Of a stretch of DNA of 64,000 bases, positions 19,121-28,353 are shown piece by piece. How positions within the stretch are numbered: the first letter of the stretch is position 1; each line of letters starts with the position of its first letter. The notes under the pieces are model-generated. The model did no database searches. It was not told the DNA's origin and worked only from the letters and a program-made list of their open reading frames with translations. Position numbers and translations under genes: made by a program. The DNA is from JBCBJX01 sp964342855 (GTDB taxonomy: Bacteria; Pseudomonadota; Alphaproteobacteria; Caulobacterales; Parvularculaceae), in assembly GCA_964342855.1 (NCBI GenBank), contig CAYFIB010000004.1, forward strand, positions 1-64,000, written 5' to 3'.

Positions 19121-20521
19121 ATGCGCCGCGCCGCCGCTCTCATCACCGCGCTCGCCTCTCTGTTCGGGGCGGCGATCGCCCAAGACGCCGCGCCCGATCG
19201 GCGGACCCTGTCGCTCGCCGCGGGCTACAAGGCGCAGTTCCTCTGCTCGGGGATCTTCAACGGCGGGAAATCGGGCGCGCAGATCGCCGCTGACGAGCTG
19301 ACAAACATCTACCCGGAGCTGGAGCCGGTTCTGCCGAGTTTGCCAAAGGCGTCGATCAATCGCCGCGCGAAGACGGTTTCCGTGCGCTTCGCCGACGACA
19401 TGCCGCCGCGCATCGCCGCTTGGCGCCCGTTCCTCGGCTGCTCCGGCCTACCAACGGGCGCGGATGCGTCGTTCGTCGAAAACCTGCCGCGCGCCGACGT
19501 CGACGCGTCCGCTGCGCCGAAAGCGAACGCGCCATGGCCGGACGGGGACGCTCTCCCGAAAGGGGCTCTGAAGCACGAAAATGCGGCTTTGACCGACGCC
19601 ATCGACAACGCCTTTGCGGGCGAATTCGGTGGCGTGACGAGCGCCGTCGTGATCGTAAAGAACGGCGCGCTCATCGATGAGCGCTATCTTGATGGGTACA
19701 CGATCCATACTTCGCAGCGGACCTGGTCCGTGGCGAAGTCCGTCGCCGCGACGATCATCGGCGCCGCGGTCCATGAAGGAGTGCTCGACGTGACGGCGCC
19801 GACCGGAATTCCGGAGTGGTCGCGCGACGGTGATCCGCGTCAGGCGATCACGCTGGAGAACCTGTTGCAGATGGCGTCCGGCCTCGGCGGACGCTCCGCG
19901 GGCAACCGTACGGATGATGTCTATTTCGGCGGCGGTCTGGTGACGGAGCATGCGGTCGCGAACCGCCTCGAGGCGACGCCGGGCGCGCGCTGGCGCTACG
20001 CCAATAACGACACCATGCTCGCCATGCGGACCTTGCGCGCCGCTATGGACGACGATGCGGCGTATCTCCGCTTTCCGTTCGAGAAGGTGCTTCTGCCCAT
20101 CGGCATGACGCACACGGCGCTTGAGACCGATTGGGACGGAAACTTCATCCTCTCCAGCCAGGTCTGGACAACGGCGCGCGATCTCGCCCGGCTCGGAATT
20201 TTGTACCTCAATGACGGCGTCTGGAACGGGCGGCGCATTCTGCCGGAAGGCTGGTCCGAGTACGTCGCGACGCCCGCCCCCGCGCAGCCGCCCCGCGCGC
20301 AGACGCGGCCCTCGCGCGGCTACGGCGCGCAGTTCTGGCTCTATCAGGGGTATCCGGGCGTGCCGGAGGGAACCTACGCCGCCCTCGGCAATCGCGGGCA
20401 GTTCATCATCATTGTTCCGGCGGAAGGCGTGGTGATCGTCCGTCGCGGCTACGACTATTCAGGCGAGCGGTTCGACGGTCCGGCGTTCGCCGCCGCGGTG
20501 CTCGCCGCCCTCGCGGGCTGA
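19121..20521 (+). CDS. Secreted serine hydrolase of the beta-lactamase (class C) family
   Basis: A 466-residue periplasmic protein. Residues 1-20 form a signal peptide ending AIA. The catalytic domain covers about residues 155-465: the nucleophile motif S203-V-A-K206 (SxxK), the tyrosine motif Y293-A-N295, and a late GYGAQFWLY and GNRGQFIII region where the third motif (usually KTG or HxG) appears as RGQ. This matches the PF00144 group of esterases, peptidases and penicillin-recognising enzymes, not a proven resistance enzyme. The amino-terminal 130 residues contain two Cys (C42, C107) and look like a separate small domain. It is monocistronic. Confidence 0.87.
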   Translation: MRRAAALITALASLFGAAIAQDAAPDRRTLSLAAGYKAQFLCSGIFNGGKSGAQIAADELTNIYPELEPVLPSLPKASINRRAKTVSVRFADDMPPRIAAWRPFLGCSGLPTGADASFVENLPRADVDASAAPKANAPWPDGDALPKGALKHENAALTDAIDNAFAGEFGGVTSAVVIVKNGALIDERYLDGYTIHTSQRTWSVAKSVAATIIGAAVHEGVLDVTAPTGIPEWSRDGDPRQAITLENLLQMASGLGGRSAGNRTDDVYFGGGLVTEHAVANRLEATPGARWRYANNDTMLAMRTLRAAMDDDAAYLRFPFEKVLLPIGMTHTALETDWDGNFILSSQVWTTARDLARLGILYLNDGVWNGRRILPEGWSEYVATPAPAQPPRAQTRPSRGYGAQFWLYQGYPGVPEGTYAALGNRGQFIIIVPAEGVVIVRRGYDYSGERFDGPAFAAAVLAALAG

Positions 20522-20544
20522 AGCGCAGAATTTGCGAGATTATT

Positions 20545-20583
20545 GGCGGAGGACGCCGTCATTTTTCGGCTGAGGACGCCGTC
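20545..20583. repeat. Direct repeat pair in the 266-bp gap before DUF2794
   Basis: GGCGGAGGACGCCGTC at 20545-20560 recurs as GGCTGAGGACGCCGTC at 20568-20583 (15 of 16 identical, 23-bp period). Each contains the small dyad GGACGCCGTC. The spacing of about two helix turns would suit a tandem protein site. The rest of 20522-20787 shows no gene I can support. Confidence 0.5.
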
Positions 20584-20787
20584 CGGGCCGGGGGTCTGAT
20601 CTCCCGGGGGCTGGGGGCGATGGAAATCCGGAATTTCGCGCCCGCCGGCCCGGCCGACGCTCAGACATTCGCCTGCGATGAAGGCCGCAAAAGGCGCCAA
20701 ATGGGGCCTTTTTGGGATATGCGCGCTTTCTCGCCGAAAAGCGCGCGCGGGTTGCGGCGTCCGTCGGCGCGCGCTTAAGCTCGGGGA

Positions 20788-21141
20788 ATGGCGACTATTG
20801 AGCCTTTGCAGCCCGCCGCTCCCGCCCGCACCCGCGCCAAGCCGGACGTGGTGTTCGAACGCCGGGAGCTCGACCAGATCCTGTCGCTCTACGGGTTTTT
20901 CGTCGCGAGCGGCGAGTGGCGCGACTACGCCATCGACCTGGATCCGGAAGCGGCGACCTTCAGCATTTTTCGACGCTCGTCCGAAGCGCCGCTCTATCGC
21001 GTGGAGAAGCGCCCGAAGCTCGCCAAGCGGCAGGGCGCCTACGCGGTCATCGCCATGGGCGGCGCCATTCTGAAGCGCGGCCATGATCTGGCGACCGTCC
21101 TGAAGGTCTTCGACAAGAAGAAGCTGAAGCTCGCGACCTGA
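20788..21141 (+). CDS. DUF2794 family protein
   Basis: A 117-residue cytoplasmic protein of an uncharacterised, mainly alphaproteobacterial family. The conserved core is visible: VVFERRELDQILSLYG, SGEWRDYAIDL, AEAPLYR-type SEAPLYRVEKRPKLAKRQGAY, and the ending LKRGHDLATVLKVFDKKKLKL. The amino-terminal 20 residues are Pro/Ala-rich and probably disordered. It ends 2 bp before the stop of the convergent TPR gene. No function can be assigned from sequence. Confidence 0.85.
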   Translation: MATIEPLQPAAPARTRAKPDVVFERRELDQILSLYGFFVASGEWRDYAIDLDPEAATFSIFRRSSEAPLYRVEKRPKLAKRQGAYAVIAMGGAILKRGHDLATVLKVFDKKKLKLAT

Positions 21142-21142
21142 G

Positions 21143-22375
21143 TTACGCTGCGGCGGCTGACGGCGCAGCCTGCGCGCGGGCGTAGGCGAGCGCTTCCACG
21201 AAAACATGGCGTTGCGCGTGGCTGCCGCCGATGGACTGCAGGCCGGGCAGCGCTTCGCCGAGTTCGATGGCGGCGTCCTCGTAGCGGTCCTGCGCGAAGG
21301 CGATCACGCCGCGCGCCGCGGGAGCGACGACCCCGCGCCAGACGTCCGCATGCGGCATGCCGGATTCGCCCGCCGCGTCGATGTGCGCTAGCTGCGCGGC
21401 GCTTTCTTCCGCCGTCCCTGCGCGTGCGACCGCGTAGGCGTAGTGTAGCTCATGGAACGGAAGAAGCGTTTCGCCGGCGCGGGCGCGGGCCTGCTCGACC
21501 ACGGGCGCCCACCGGTCGCCGACCTCGACGCCGCGCATTTCAAGGCGCCAGAGCATGGAGACGGCGCCGATCTGCTCCTGCGGGAACTCCGGCCATTCGC
21601 CGACGAGGCGCTCATCGAAGATGCTGACGGCTTCGTCCGTACGCCCGCAGGTCAGGTTGAACAACGCCGTATGCCACCAGTTATGCAGGCGGATGAAGAC
21701 GCCGCGATCCGCCCACCAGGCGGAGTTCGCGCGCATCCACTGGGCGCCTTCTTCGGCGCGTCCGAGCGTTTCGAAGACGTGCGCCATGGCGTGGTGGGCC
21801 CAGGCGTCGCCCGGCTCGATATCGAGGGCGCGGCGCGCCTCGTCTTCCGCTTCGCCGATGCGGTGGGATTGCTCCAACCCGAAGGCCCGCATGCCGTGGG
21901 CGAAGGGCGCGTTCCGGTGCGCGATCATCGCCCGGTCGCCGAGGCGGCGGAGCGCGGCGTCGTCACCGAGATTGAAGGCGTGATATTGCGCCCATTTGAT
22001 CGCGCAGAGGTCGGCGGGCCACGCGGCCGTCACCGCATCGAAACGCGAAAGCGCCGTGCGGTAATCGCGCCGGGCCCACGCCTCGACCGCCTCGCAATAG
22101 GCCGCTTCGCGCGGGCGGGCGTGCTTCGCGGCCGCTCGCATCTTTTCCAGATAGGGCTGCGCGCTTTCAAAACCTTCGCGGCCTTCGAACGCCATATGCA
22201 GGCCGGCGGCGTGCGCCTGTAAGAGCGGCGCGTCCGGCGCGTCGTCCGCGGCCGCGAACAGGAGCCGGATATCCGGGCCGTACGAAATGAACGAGAAGGC
22301 GTACGCATCGTAGGACGCGATGGCGTCGGACGAGGCGTTGGAGACAGCGAGGCCGTACTGATCGCGCGTAAACAT
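21143..22375 (-). CDS. Tetratricopeptide-repeat protein of the TTC38-like family
   Basis: A 410-residue cytoplasmic helical-repeat protein. Segments such as PREAAYCEAVEAWARRDYRTAL, IGEAEDEARRALDIEPGDAWAHHAMAHV and the later DRYEDAAIELGEALPGL read as TPR helices. The HxxWHxALF-like segment IRLHNWWHTALFNL and the early GLAVSNASSDAIASYDAYAFSFISYG resemble bacterial relatives of eukaryotic TTC38. There is no signal peptide. It lies 99 bp downstream of the hybrid kinase on the same strand and could share its transcript. Molecular role unknown. Confidence 0.78.
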   Translation of the reverse strand: MFTRDQYGLAVSNASSDAIASYDAYAFSFISYGPDIRLLFAAADDAPDAPLLQAHAAGLHMAFEGREGFESAQPYLEKMRAAAKHARPREAAYCEAVEAWARRDYRTALSRFDAVTAAWPADLCAIKWAQYHAFNLGDDAALRRLGDRAMIAHRNAPFAHGMRAFGLEQSHRIGEAEDEARRALDIEPGDAWAHHAMAHVFETLGRAEEGAQWMRANSAWWADRGVFIRLHNWWHTALFNLTCGRTDEAVSIFDERLVGEWPEFPQEQIGAVSMLWRLEMRGVEVGDRWAPVVEQARARAGETLLPFHELHYAYAVARAGTAEESAAQLAHIDAAGESGMPHADVWRGVVAPAARGVIAFAQDRYEDAAIELGEALPGLQSIGGSHAQRHVFVEALAYARAQAAPSAAAA

Positions 22376-22474
22376 TCAGCGCTTCTATCGTGGGGCGATA
22401 GAAATGGGAACGCGCAAACGCGTCATCGGCGTTCAAGGATGCGCGCGTGCGCCCGTGAGGCGTATGGGTGAACG

Positions 22475-24865
22475 TCAGGCCGCGTCGGCGGCGCGTGCGG
22501 TCAGGGCGGCGACAAGGATGTCATCGAGCCCCGCCTCGGTGATGGGTTTTGGAAGATGCCCGTCAAACCCGTGCGTAAGATAGGATTTCACCTCGTGCGC
22601 CATCGCGTTTGCGGTGACGGCGATGATGGGCGTATTGCGGCCGCCCGCCTGTTCGTCGATCGCGCGAATGGCGTCGAAGGCGCCGACGCCGTCGAGCTCC
22701 GGCATCTGGATATCCATCAGGACGACGTCGAAACCGCCGACCTCAAACGCGTCTACGGCCTCTTTTCCGTTCACGGCGTAAACGGCTTCGACGCCCGCAC
22801 GTTTCAGGAACGCGTCCATGATCAGGCGGTTGGTTTCATTGTCTTCTGCAACGAGCGCGCGGATCGCGGTGCGCGCGAAATCGCCGCGTTGGGACCTGGA
22901 AACCTCGCGGCGCGAATCTTCCGTCGGTTCATCAGCTTGCGGCAACGGCAGGTGGAGCCTGAACGTCGATCCTTCGCCGGGTTTCGTTTTGAGCTCGATA
23001 CGTCCCTGCATCGCGTCGACGATGCCACGGACGATCGCGAGGCCGAGGCCCGTACCGCCATGTTTTCGCGTGGTGGAAGAGTCCGCCTGTTGGAACGGTT
23101 TGAAGACACGGGCGGCCGCTTCGGCGTCCATGCCGACGCCGCTGTCGGCGACCGCGATCACCACCCCGTCGTTGTCGTCTTCGACAGAGATCGTCACGTC
23201 GCCGTCCGTCGAGAATTTCACGGCGTTGGACGTGAGGTTGTGCAGGACCTGCGTCAGACGATGCTGGTCGCCCACGCGGTCTTTGAGTTGGGACTTGAAG
23301 ACCGTCTCTATGCGGACGCCCTTTTCACGCGCCCGCATGGAGTGGACCGCCGCGACCCGGTCGATCAGCGCCGCCAGGTCAAAGCTCTCTTCCTCGAGAT
23401 CCAGTTTGCCGACCTCGATCTTCGAGAGATCGAGAATGTCGTTCAGGATCATCATCAGACTTTCGCCGGATGCGTTGATGAGCGTCGTGAACTTCCGCAT
23501 CTCCGGCGTCAGGCTCATGTCCTTCAGAATGTCCGCCGCTCCAAGAATGCCATTCATGGGTGTGCGGATTTCATGGCTCATGGTGGCGAGGAACGTCGAC
23601 TTCGCGGCGTTGGCCGCTTTGGCTTCCTGAAGAGCGGCGGCGAGATCGTCGTTCAGTCCTTGCGCGTCATCAGCTAGGATGCGCAGGCTGAGCAATTGTC
23701 CGACCGCGGCGACGAAATTCACCTCATCCGGCGTCCAGTCGCGGCGTTCGTTTACGCTTTCACAGCAGATGACGCCGCGCGCCGCTTCAGCGCCGCGGAT
23801 CGGGGCATCCAGCATGGACACGATGCCGATCGGCTTGAGGTAATCGTCAGAAAAGTCCGCTGTCGCCGGATGACTGAACACATCGTCAGCGACGATGGCG
23901 CGTTCCTGATCCAGCGCCCGGAAGTACGCGGCATGGTCGACCCGGTACAGATCGACGCCGCTATCGTGCGCGCCGAGTTCTCTATCGAAGAGATTGAGAC
24001 AGTGTAGCCGCGCTCCGTTCTCTTCCAGCAACCAGATACTCACGCGGCGAACGCGCAGCGCGCGGGCGACTTTTTCGCAGGACTTTCGGAACAGGTCGCT
24101 CGAGGCCGACTGCCGTGCGAACGATTCCTCAAAAAGCTCCTCCAGCGTCGCCTGAAACGAGCGCGCGCTGGCGAGCGCTCCGTTGAGCCGCATTTCTGAG
24201 CGGACGCGCGCGCTGACTTCTTCTGACAGTCTTTCCTGTCGCTTGGTCAGTTCTTCCGTCTGCCGAATGAGCGCAGCTTCATTGAGGAAGCTCTCGTCCA
24301 GCTTCGACCCCATGCGGCGCACGGCGCCGGAGACGAGCACCAGCACGGCGAGCGTCGTGGCGATGGAAATGACCACGCCTTCGCCCTGCGCCATGAAGAA
24401 CCCGCAGAGAATGATCAGCGCCGGGACGGCGAAGCTGAAGGCGAAGAGCGGTACGGCGGAGAACGCGATTGCGGAGATGGCGCAGAGAATGGCGACCAAA
24501 AGCACCACGCCGTAACGGGATCCTGCAGTCATTTCCGGCCCGATGACCGTCAACGGCGCCGACCAGAGGAAACCGGACGCGACCAACGTCAGAATGAGCA
24601 GGAGGCTTTCGCACCGCTGACCAAGATGTTTGGGGCCAAGGTTCAGAACCGCCAATCGAACGACGGCGAAAGCAGAGATGAGAAGCCACCAAATCGCCGC
24701 GAACGTCGGATGACCGCTCACCGCGAGAAGACCGCCAGCGACCGGCGATGCGACAAGAGAATTTCGAGCAGTCGTCGCAAGCGTTTCGCGAACGGTCGCC
24801 CAGCGACGCTCGCTCAGTAGCGGGTCGCTCCCATTTCGCCGCCGATTTACGCCCGTCGACGCCAA
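22475..24865 (-). CDS. Hybrid sensor histidine kinase with GAF domain and receiver
   Basis: A 796-residue membrane-bound signalling protein. Hydrophobic segments at about residues 38-180 form an integral membrane region, followed by a coiled linker (190-240), a GAF-like domain (about 255-395), a dimerisation domain with phospho-acceptor H431 in ATMSHEIRTPMNG, and a catalytic ATPase (about 535-640: N box NLTSNAVKF, G1 DSGVGMD, G2 GGTGLGLAI). The receiver domain (about 668-790) has phospho-acceptor D718 in DVVLMDIQMPE and a late KP. No cognate Hpt or regulator adjoins it. GAF ligand and output are unknown; the TPR gene downstream may be co-transcribed. Confidence 0.9.
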   Translation of the reverse strand: MASTGVNRRRNGSDPLLSERRWATVRETLATTARNSLVASPVAGGLLAVSGHPTFAAIWWLLISAFAVVRLAVLNLGPKHLGQRCESLLLILTLVASGFLWSAPLTVIGPEMTAGSRYGVVLLVAILCAISAIAFSAVPLFAFSFAVPALIILCGFFMAQGEGVVISIATTLAVLVLVSGAVRRMGSKLDESFLNEAALIRQTEELTKRQERLSEEVSARVRSEMRLNGALASARSFQATLEELFEESFARQSASSDLFRKSCEKVARALRVRRVSIWLLEENGARLHCLNLFDRELGAHDSGVDLYRVDHAAYFRALDQERAIVADDVFSHPATADFSDDYLKPIGIVSMLDAPIRGAEAARGVICCESVNERRDWTPDEVNFVAAVGQLLSLRILADDAQGLNDDLAAALQEAKAANAAKSTFLATMSHEIRTPMNGILGAADILKDMSLTPEMRKFTTLINASGESLMMILNDILDLSKIEVGKLDLEEESFDLAALIDRVAAVHSMRAREKGVRIETVFKSQLKDRVGDQHRLTQVLHNLTSNAVKFSTDGDVTISVEDDNDGVVIAVADSGVGMDAEAAARVFKPFQQADSSTTRKHGGTGLGLAIVRGIVDAMQGRIELKTKPGEGSTFRLHLPLPQADEPTEDSRREVSRSQRGDFARTAIRALVAEDNETNRLIMDAFLKRAGVEAVYAVNGKEAVDAFEVGGFDVVLMDIQMPELDGVGAFDAIRAIDEQAGGRNTPIIAVTANAMAHEVKSYLTHGFDGHLPKPITEAGLDDILVAALTARAADAA

Positions 24866-24959
24866 AAACGCCTCCCCGCACCGCCTTGCCTGCAGCGGTT
24901 TCCCGGGACTAAAGCCCGGTTACGGTGAGAATTAAGTTAAATGCAGAGGCTCAATTCGA

Positions 24960-27743
24960 TCATCCGAACGCCCCGTAGGCATGGGAGATCGCGAGCGTGA
25001 TGTCGCTCATCGTGTCGGCGATCTCGCGCAACGGCGCGACGATGCCGGACTGGACGCGCGCGAACCCCGCCGCTTGCGGATCCGCTTCGCCAGGCTCCGC
25101 GACGCGGGCGAGGGCGGCGCTCTCGCGGGCGCGATCGGGAAAGACGCCGGCGATGAGCTCGGCTGTCTCGCCGAGGCGGAGCGAAAACGCCTGCGCCAGC
25201 AGATCGTCGCGGCTGAGATCATGGCGTTTGGAGAAAGTCGGCGTTTGCGCGACGAGGGTGAGCGCGCGCATGGCGAGGGCGATGCGGGCGGCGTGCAGAA
25301 TATGCAGGTCGGTGCGTTCGGCCCGGCAGGTTTGCGCATCCGGCCCGACGCCGACGCCGGCGAGCAGGGCGTCGAGGCGCACGAGATCGGCGCCGAGGCG
25401 CGCGGCGAGACGGGCGAGCGCAGGCTGGACGGGATAGTCGAGAAGCGCGTCGGAGAGCGCGAGCGCCGTCTCGCGACGTTTACGATCGTCCGACCACGTG
25501 GCGCTGGCGAGCCAGAAGCCGGAATCGAACATGCTGGCGTAGGCGCGCAGGACATTGAGCGATGTCAGCGCCCGCGCCCGAGCGGCGAGGGCGACAGAGG
25601 CGCTGAGGCGCGGGCTCGCCGCCAGCATGGCGCGGAAGCGGTCGCCTTCCGGCCCCGCCGCGTCGCCGAGCCCGCCGCAGACATTGGCGACGACGCAGAG
25701 CTGCTGGAGGATCGCGTTGTTCGGGATGGCGCGAAGCGCCCGCGGCCCCGCCGTTCCCGCCGCATCGCCCGTCTGGCGGCGCGTTTTGCGCGAGCCGGTC
25801 GTGTACAGAAAGTTCGGCGCGAAGGCTGAGAGCGCGACGCGATAGCCCTCGTCTTCGAACAGGTCTTCCTGCCACGCCTTCAGGGCTCGGTAGACGTCCC
25901 AGGAATAATTGATGTCGGCGTAGTACCGGTCGTCGAGGTCAGGTGCTGGCGGCGCAAGTTCGCTCTCCAGCATGTGGAGCAGAACCGAGAGCGCCGTCTC
26001 CTCCGTCGAGAAATGCAGGAACCCGTCGCCGCCCTGGAAACTGAATTCGCGGGCGAGGGGCGCGTTCGCATCCTTGAACTTGCCGATCACCCATGGCGTC
26101 GTCAGGTGGTAGAGCCGGTCGGCGAACGAACCGGGGTGCGCGCCGCGGCCCATGGATTCGCCATGGGTGTTGAAGATGAGAACCTCGAGGCCCGAAACGC
26201 CGCGACGGCGCAGTTCGCGCGCGATCAGCACCTGCAGGCGCTCGGCGGAGAGCGCGGCGGCGACCTGCCCCATGAACCGTCCGCTATCAGAATACCCGAT
26301 CTGAACCGCCACGCGCCCGCGCTCGCGCGCCTGGCGCATGTACTCCGGCTCGTCGAAGAGCTGCTCCATGAATCGGCCGCCGCGCTCTAGCGCTTCCGGC
26401 GTCTCGAAGAGAGGCGAGATGTCCACCTTGTCGGCGACGCCATAGCGGCGGGCGAGATAAATCGCGCCCATCACGGTCGCGGGGCGCTCGATCTCGGCGA
26501 TCAGGAAGCGGATCGGCGCGTCGGCGTCGATGTGCTTCACGATCTGCTTGCAGAGCATGAACTGGCGTCGCGCCGTCATCCGTTCAAAGAACAGTGACGC
26601 GAAATTGATCTGGCGTTCCGGCGTCGAGCGCGCCTCGTCAGCGGCCTTGGCGAGCGCGACCCGCCCGAAGCTCTCCGGCGCGTCGCCGAGATTGAGGTCC
26701 TCGGCGAGGGCGGAGCGCACCTGCGCGGCGTTCACTCGGAGATGCAGCCGCGCGACGCCGAGGCCAAGGGCGGTCATTTCCGCGCGAACGAGGAGAAGCG
26801 CGCGCGCGTCGTCGTCGCTTTGCGCCGCGCCGATCAAAGCTGAAAGCTCACCGATGGCGGAGCTGAGCGAGGTCATTCGGCGCGCATCAGCGCCGGTCAG
26901 CCGGTTCGCGGCGGCGACGACCGTGTCCGGATCTTCAAGATCGCCCGCGAACGCGTCCGCTTCCTCCTCGGCGGAGGCGGCCGCGTCTGCGAGCTGCTGC
27001 GACAGCTCCGGCGCGAGGGTCGTCAGCTTCTTCGCATACCGCGCGAGCTGCGAGGCTTTCTCCTGCAGGCGCAGCGAAATCGACGCGCTCCAGTGGATGT
27101 CGGTCCGCCCGTCGAGATCGTAGCCGACCCAGCTTGCAATAGAGGCGAGGCGGGGCGTGAGCGCGCGCCACTCGTTCGGGAAGCGCGCCTTCGCAAGATC
27201 AAGCGCGTCTGCGCGCAGCGCCGAGACCGCGTCCTGCGCGCGCGCGATCGCGACCTGCACGGCGGCGTGCTCCGTCTTCAGATCGATCCCGCCGCGCGGC
27301 GCTTTCAGATCGTCCGCCGAGGCGGTCAGCGATCCGGAGGCGAGGGCGTCTGCGAAGGCGGCGTAGCCCTCCGGGCGCATGGCGAAGGTCGGGTGCGCGG
27401 TGAAGACGACGCCGAGCGGTTCGCCCTCCACGAAGGCGCGGAATGCACCGAACCCCTGATCGGCGGGCGCCTCCAGTCGTTTGCGAAACGCCGCGCGACG
27501 CTCAGAGAGGGCGTCGAGCTGGTGCAGGTCTCGGAACCGTTCGATCCGGTCGACGAGTTGGCGGCGGCTCAGTTCGTTGACGACACCCCCGAGCGCCGCG
27601 ACGGACAGCCGACCGCTCTCGATGTCCTCGGAGAAGTCGAGTGCGAGGCGCCGCACGGAGTTCGTCTGCGGGTCGCGGGCGATTTCCGCGGCGACGGCGT
27701 CGAGACGGGCCCGCGCTTCGGTGATGGCGGCTTCGGGGGACAT
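24960..27743 (-). CDS. Phosphoenolpyruvate carboxylase-like protein, divergent catalytic loop
   Basis: A 927-residue protein of PEPC length. Family landmarks are VVFTAHPTF with the catalytic His (H117), VGYDLDGRTDIHW, PLFETPEALE and IGYSDSGRFMGQV. Several catalytic sites differ from the E. coli enzyme: the FHGRGG loop is replaced by NTHGESMGRGA (residues 526-535, so the first loop Arg appears as Glu and two residues are missing), and GYSDSxKD reads GYSDSGRFM. Standard PEPC makes oxaloacetate from PEP and bicarbonate; whether this protein does is uncertain. The ATG at 27743 is chosen for its excellent GGAG site, 23 bp after the HIT gene stop, implying an operon. Confidence 0.75.
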   Translation of the reverse strand: MSPEAAITEARARLDAVAAEIARDPQTNSVRRLALDFSEDIESGRLSVAALGGVVNELSRRQLVDRIERFRDLHQLDALSERRAAFRKRLEAPADQGFGAFRAFVEGEPLGVVFTAHPTFAMRPEGYAAFADALASGSLTASADDLKAPRGGIDLKTEHAAVQVAIARAQDAVSALRADALDLAKARFPNEWRALTPRLASIASWVGYDLDGRTDIHWSASISLRLQEKASQLARYAKKLTTLAPELSQQLADAAASAEEEADAFAGDLEDPDTVVAAANRLTGADARRMTSLSSAIGELSALIGAAQSDDDARALLLVRAEMTALGLGVARLHLRVNAAQVRSALAEDLNLGDAPESFGRVALAKAADEARSTPERQINFASLFFERMTARRQFMLCKQIVKHIDADAPIRFLIAEIERPATVMGAIYLARRYGVADKVDISPLFETPEALERGGRFMEQLFDEPEYMRQARERGRVAVQIGYSDSGRFMGQVAAALSAERLQVLIARELRRRGVSGLEVLIFNTHGESMGRGAHPGSFADRLYHLTTPWVIGKFKDANAPLAREFSFQGGDGFLHFSTEETALSVLLHMLESELAPPAPDLDDRYYADINYSWDVYRALKAWQEDLFEDEGYRVALSAFAPNFLYTTGSRKTRRQTGDAAGTAGPRALRAIPNNAILQQLCVVANVCGGLGDAAGPEGDRFRAMLAASPRLSASVALAARARALTSLNVLRAYASMFDSGFWLASATWSDDRKRRETALALSDALLDYPVQPALARLAARLGADLVRLDALLAGVGVGPDAQTCRAERTDLHILHAARIALAMRALTLVAQTPTFSKRHDLSRDDLLAQAFSLRLGETAELIAGVFPDRARESAALARVAEPGEADPQAAGFARVQSGIVAPLREIADTMSDITLAISHAYGAFG

Positions 27744-27766
27744 GGCGCTCCTTTCAGCCGGAGGCG

Positions 27767-28189
27767 TCAAATCGCGAGCCGGCTCCTGATGCGCGCGGAC
27801 AGATCCGCGATCTCCTCGGCCTTATAAGGCGTTGCGGCGCCAAAACCCCAGACCGGCCCGGGCCAGGCGGCGTCTTTTTTGAAGCGAGCCACCACGTGAA
27901 CGTGCAATTGGCGCACGATGTTGCCGAGCGCGGCGACATTCAGCTTGTCGCACGTCGTCTCGTCCTTCAGCGCCCAGGAAGCGGCGTCGATCTCGCCCGC
28001 GAGCCGCGCGCGCTCTTCCGGCGCGAGGTCGATGAATTCCGCGAGGCCCTCCCGGCGCGGAACCAGAATGAGCCACGGAAACCGCACGTCGTTCATCAGG
28101 AGGACGCGGCAGAAGGCGAGATCGGCGACATGCGCGGTGTCGCCTTCAAGCCGCGGATCGAGGACAAAACCGGTTTCGGGCGCATTCAT
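27767..28189 (-). CDS. HIT family protein (histidine-triad nucleotide-binding hydrolase)
   Basis: A 140-residue cytoplasmic protein of the histidine-triad superfamily, whose members hydrolyse nucleotide conjugates such as AMP derivatives or dinucleoside polyphosphates. The triad appears as QLHVHVVARF with His at about residues 96 and 98 and Gln in place of the first His, a common variant. NDVRFPWLILVPRR matches the early HIT strand, and the WPGPVWGFG tail is typical of this proteobacterial subgroup. It is the first gene of a two-gene unit with the PEPC-like gene. The functional link between the two is unknown. Confidence 0.9.
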   Translation of the reverse strand: MNAPETGFVLDPRLEGDTAHVADLAFCRVLLMNDVRFPWLILVPRREGLAEFIDLAPEERARLAGEIDAASWALKDETTCDKLNVAALGNIVRQLHVHVVARFKKDAAWPGPVWGFGAATPYKAEEIADLSARIRSRLAI

Positions 28190-28353
28190 GGATGATCCTG
28201 CTCCTCTCGCGGCTGGATTTTCGCGCGCTCAGCCGATTATGGTGAAGAAATCATGACGTTGAAGGACGTCGGCGCATCCGCGTCGATCTCTTTTGGAGAG
28301 CGATAACACCGGTCGACGGCGCCGTCCGTCCCGCAATTCAGGAACAAACGCCC

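Noticed and set aside
19121..20521. Beta-lactamase resistance gene
   Set aside because: SxxK and YxN motifs identify only the broad serine hydrolase family; the third motif is atypical and nothing indicates antibiotic hydrolysis.
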